From positions 1 to 7,263 of the forward strand of contig CADCVT010000001.1 of assembly GCA_902806215.1 (NCBI GenBank): a stretch of 7,263 bases of DNA. The letters run 5' to 3'. A program made the position numbers and the translations under genes. The notes under the pieces were generated by a model. It ran no database searches and was not told where the DNA came from. It worked only from the letters and a program-made list of their open reading frames with translations. Positions 5,618 to 7,263 of the stretch are shown here, one piece after another (position 1 is the first letter of the stretch; every line of letters begins with the position of its first letter). The stretch comes from an uncultured Solirubrobacteraceae bacterium. GTDB lineage: Bacteria > Actinomycetota > Thermoleophilia > Solirubrobacterales > Solirubrobacteraceae.

Positions 5618-6250
5618 GTGTGCGCCATCGACTTCCGCCGGCCACTCCGTGTTCTCACGTCCAGTCTCGATGGGGACGTCCTTGCCGCGCTCGCTGCGGG
5701 TGAGCATGAGGTCACCGGTCGCGAGTTGCACCGTCTCATCGGGCACGCATCGGAGGAAGGCGTGCGGCGCGCGGCGGAGCGGCTCGTCGCGCAGGGGATC
5801 GTCAGCCGACGCGTCGCCGGGCGAAGTCGCTTGTACTCGCTGAACCGTGAGCACCTCGCCGCCCAAGCGATTCAAGAGCTCGCGAACCTCAGGGAGCAGC
5901 TCATCGGCAGGCTCCGACAACTGCTGCCGACGTGGAAGCCGAAGCCGGTTGCTGCGGCGATGTTCGGGTCGGTCGCGCGCGGCACCGCCAGCGAGGCCAG
6001 CGACCTCGATCTCCTGATCGTTCGCCGCGATGATGTCGATCCTGACCTCGGCGCATGGCGCGACGCGATCGACGCGCTCACCCGGGACGTGACCGCCTGG
6101 ACCGGCAACGAGGCCCGCATCCTCGAAGTCAGCGAGCGCGAGACGCTGTCCGCGGACGCGGAGCAAGTCGTCGTCACCGCGCTGAGAGAGGGCATCAACC
6201 TGCTGGGCGCGCAGGCTCTGCGCCGCCGGATGACGGTGTCGGCGCGATGA
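5618..6250 (+). CDS. Winged-helix + minimal nucleotidyltransferase protein (MNT-type antitoxin/regulator)
   Basis: 210 residues. The N-terminal half (about 15-80) is a winged-helix DNA-binding domain: SLDGDVLAAL, TGRELHRL, VRRAAERLVAQGIV and a wing ending SRLYSLNREHL. A linker helix leads to a minimal nucleotidyltransferase fold with GSVARG (117-122) and SDLDLLIV (128-135), which supply the two core catalytic aspartates D129 and D131. A third carboxylate is not obvious; E118-type replacement is not claimed, but E residues near ARILEVSE are candidates. In MNT/HEPN systems the nucleotidyltransferase silences the HEPN toxin by attaching AMP to it. Here the fused DNA-binding domain suggests it also represses its own promoter through the two palindromes. 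The start is GTG at 5618, since the conserved region begins soon after; no in-frame alternative is near. Its stop overlaps the next start (ATGA). Confidence 0.8.
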   Translation: MCAIDFRRPLRVLTSSLDGDVLAALAAGEHEVTGRELHRLIGHASEEGVRRAAERLVAQGIVSRRVAGRSRLYSLNREHLAAQAIQELANLREQLIGRLRQLLPTWKPKPVAAAMFGSVARGTASEASDLDLLIVRRDDVDPDLGAWRDAIDALTRDVTAWTGNEARILEVSERETLSADAEQVVVTALREGINLLGAQALRRRMTVSAR

Positions 6251-6543
6251 GGACGCGGAACTGCGCCGAGACGACGACCTCCGGTCGCTTGCGGAAGGCC
6301 GTGCAGTTCATGGAGCAGGCCGAGAACGTCCGAGATCTTGCGGACGACGACGCGGAGGTCGGCGACACCTTCGTATCGCTCTGCGTGCTTGCCGGCATCG
6401 AGGACCTCGCGAAGTCGTTGGGCGCGCTGCTGACGATCAAGACGAAGGCGGCCTACAGCGATCGGGCAGTGAGTGCGGAGGACCGCAAACGCGCGGAGCG
6501 CAGCGCGGCGCGGCTGGTCGAAGCTGCGCGCGACCGCGCGTGA
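6247..6543 (+). CDS. Small HEPN-like partner protein, apparently internally shortened
   Basis: 98 residues, mostly helical. The ATG at 6247 overlaps the preceding TGA as ATGA, so translation is probably coupled. Visible blocks are LRKAVQFMEQAE (15-26), DTFVSLCVLAGI (40-51), LAKSLGALLTIKTKAAYS (54-71) and DRKRAERSAARLVEAAR (79-95). This order resembles small actinobacterial HEPN-like proteins encoded after winged-helix nucleotidyltransferases. As I remember that family, it has about 40 further residues between the AGI block and the K-x-K-A-x-Y block, carrying conserved Arg/His; they are absent here and the protein has no histidine at all. A canonical RX4-6H ribonuclease site is therefore missing. 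It may be an inactivated toxin, a non-nuclease HEPN, or an unrelated helical protein. The role is inferred mainly from context. Confidence 0.65.
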   Translation: MRTRNCAETTTSGRLRKAVQFMEQAENVRDLADDDAEVGDTFVSLCVLAGIEDLAKSLGALLTIKTKAAYSDRAVSAEDRKRAERSAARLVEAARDRA

Positions 6544-6587
6544 GTCAGCCGCAGACGCCGGGGGTCCGTGGGGTCCCGCCCCTCGTC

Positions 6588-6624
6588 ATGAAGGGGTCAG
6601 CGGTTCGAATCCGCTCGGCGGCTC
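6588..6624 (+). repeat. Direct repeat, right copy (orphan 3' end of tRNA-Thr)
   Basis: A 37-bp perfect copy of 5227-5263 containing the 3' anticodon strand, variable loop, T arm and acceptor 3' strand. It has no 5' half, so it is not a tRNA gene. CTCGT (6582-6586) upstream also matches. It marks the right end of the island and is probably the original chromosomal tRNA 3' end. The 44 bp between the HEPN-like stop and this copy hold no gene. Confidence 0.85.
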
Positions 6625-6636
6625 GCCTTCGCGAGC
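6621..6636 (+). terminator. Short hairpin after the orphan tRNA end
   Basis: GCTCGC and GCGAGC form a perfect 6-bp stem around loop CTTC. There is no T-run, as is common in GC-rich genomes. It overlaps the last bases of the tRNA copy, and may be the terminator of the tRNA transcript before insertion, now separated from the intact tRNA gene. The left copy is followed by different sequence. Confidence 0.35.
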
Positions 6637-6661
6637 GCGGAGTGGCCACCACCGCCGGCCG

Positions 6662-6667
6662 TACAGT
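6662..6667 (+). promoter_or_regulatory. Likely -10 box for rlmB (leaderless)
   Basis: TACAGT is followed by 7 nt and then GTG at 6675. That puts the expected transcription start on the start codon itself. No clear -35 is seen. It is the best example of this pattern in the window and supports the GTG at 6675 over GTG 6666 or ATG 6681. Confidence 0.5.
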
Positions 6668-6674
6668 GACGCCC

Positions 6675-7263
6675 GTGGACATGGTCTATGGGAAGCACTC
6701 GGTCCGTGCCGTGTTCCTCACGCGCCCGGGTGACGTCCGGCGCGTCGTGCTCGGCGGCAAGCCCGAGTACCACGAGGAGATCTCGAAGGTCGCTCGGGAG
6801 GCCGGCGTCGAGCCCGAGCTCGTCGCGTGGCCGGCGTTCCGTGACATCACCGGGCTCACCGACGACGACAAGCACCAGGGGACGGTCGTCTTCACCTCGC
6901 CGCGTCCGATCTACGGCGAGCACGACCTCGACCGACTCGCGGAGTCAAGGCGGGTCGTCGCGCTCGACCAGATCTCCGACCCGCAGAACCTCGGGGCGAT
7001 CCTGCGCAGCGCGGCGTTCTTCGGCGTCGACGGAGTCCTGCTGCTCAAGAACCGGTCGGCGGAGATGACGCCGAAGGTCTCGCGGATCGCCGTCGGCGGC
7101 GCCGAGTTCGTCGACGTGTTCCGCGTGACGAACCTCGCGCGCAGCCTCGAGATCCTCCAGAAGTACGGCTTCTGGGTCTACGGGCTCGACGAGCGCGGCC
7201 AGCAGACGCTGCGCGAGACGGCGTTCGACGACAAGTCGGTGCTCGTGATCGGCGCCGAGGGCC
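6675..7263 (+). CDS. rlmB: 23S rRNA (guanosine-2'-O-)-methyltransferase RlmB-like (SpoU/TrmH family), C-terminus beyond window
   Basis: 196 codons are visible. The enzyme transfers a methyl group from S-adenosylmethionine to a ribose 2'-OH of rRNA or tRNA. An N-terminal substrate-binding domain (about 4-76) opens with VYGKHSVRAVF and contains TDDDKHQG (62-69). The SPOUT catalytic domain begins at VVALDQISDP, and motif 1 is NLGAILRSAAFFGVDGV (105-121), with N105 and R111 typical of active enzymes. The window ends inside motif 2 (VLVIGAEG, 189-196), so motif 3 and the knot are not seen. The two-domain layout favours RlmB over the shorter TrmL; the exact target is not shown. GTG at 6675 is chosen from the TACAGT box 7 nt upstream. 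In the inferred ancestral order it lies about 50 bp after the tRNA-Thr. Confidence 0.85.
   Translation, partial: MDMVYGKHSVRAVFLTRPGDVRRVVLGGKPEYHEEISKVAREAGVEPELVAWPAFRDITGLTDDDKHQGTVVFTSPRPIYGEHDLDRLAESRRVVALDQISDPQNLGAILRSAAFFGVDGVLLLKNRSAEMTPKVSRIAVGGAEFVDVFRVTNLARSLEILQKYGFWVYGLDERGQQTLRETAFDDKSVLVIGAEG

Larger units (their letters stand above)
5227..6624. mobile_element. Minimal tRNA-Thr-integrated island, about 1.36 kb, without integrase
   Basis: The interval is bounded by identical 37-bp copies of the tRNA 3' end, the structure left by an element that integrates at a tRNA anticodon loop and restores the gene. Inside are only a divergent small frame, a two-palindrome control region, a winged-helix nucleotidyltransferase and a HEPN-like partner. 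Codon choice in the nucleotidyltransferase gene (TTG, CTT, GCT, CAT, AGT, CGT) is less GC-biased than in flanking genes, which fits acquisition. No recombinase, excisionase or transposase is seen, so this is either a decayed remnant or a cassette moved by enzymes supplied elsewhere. Empty sites have not been examined. Confidence 0.7.

Noticed and set aside
5201..6166. A 321-codon minus-strand frame ending in PSGFEPLTPSLRVKCSTS
   Set aside because: The ending is antisense tRNA translation, a common false ORF signature, and the rest is antisense to the nucleotidyltransferase gene.
6582..6624. A second tRNA gene
   Set aside because: Only the 3' half is present; the sequence upstream (6544-6587) cannot supply an acceptor 5' strand or a D arm.
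6473..6733. A plus-strand frame across the HEPN-like 3' end and the orphan tRNA copy
   Set aside because: Contains the tRNA-derived signature GVSGSNPLGGSP and covers other features in the wrong frame.

Overview
The window comes from a very GC-rich bacterial chromosome. Third codon positions are almost always G or C, GTG starts are common, and several starts have a TAnnnT-like -10 box only 7-10 nt upstream, which suggests leaderless transcripts. Together with the protein sequences this points to Actinomycetota, most likely a Thermoleophilia/Solirubrobacterales-type lineage. The lineage is inferred from general resemblance, not from a search.

Positions 1-5189 look like ordinary, tightly packed chromosome. 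From left to right they hold: the 5' part of an unrecognised minus-strand gene that seems to be frameshifted; holB (DNA polymerase III delta' subunit, +), divergent from it; a PHP-domain metallo-phosphoesterase (-) that converges on holB and shares a CTAG stop with it; a 112-residue protein (+) built of three 29-residue repeats; a zinc-ribbon/MEDS sensory protein (-); and, upstream of that in the same direction, a membrane-anchored GGDEF + HD-GYP cyclic-di-GMP enzyme. The last two probably form an operon joining c-di-GMP turnover to a sensory-domain protein. Both convergent gene pairs overlap at their 3' ends.

Positions 5190-6624 are the most interesting part. A complete tRNA-Thr(CGT) gene is followed 1,361 bp later by a perfect 37-bp copy of its 3' end (42 of 43 bp if the anticodon is included). 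This is the arrangement left by site-specific integration into a tRNA gene. The interval between the copies holds no integrase. It carries a winged-helix/minimal-nucleotidyltransferase gene, a small HEPN-like helical partner overlapping it by ATGA, and a divergent small Cys-rich reading frame. The 104-bp control region between the divergent starts contains two perfect 16-bp palindromes with centres exactly 20 bp apart. I read this as a minimal tRNA-borne MNT/HEPN-type toxin-antitoxin island with its own operator. The HEPN-like partner lacks any histidine and looks internally shortened.

From 6625 the chromosome resumes with a hairpin that probably belonged to the original tRNA transcript. The rlmB/spoU-type rRNA 2'-O-methyltransferase follows and runs off the right edge. 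Before insertion the tRNA gene should have lain about 50 bp upstream of rlmB, which is directly testable in related genomes.
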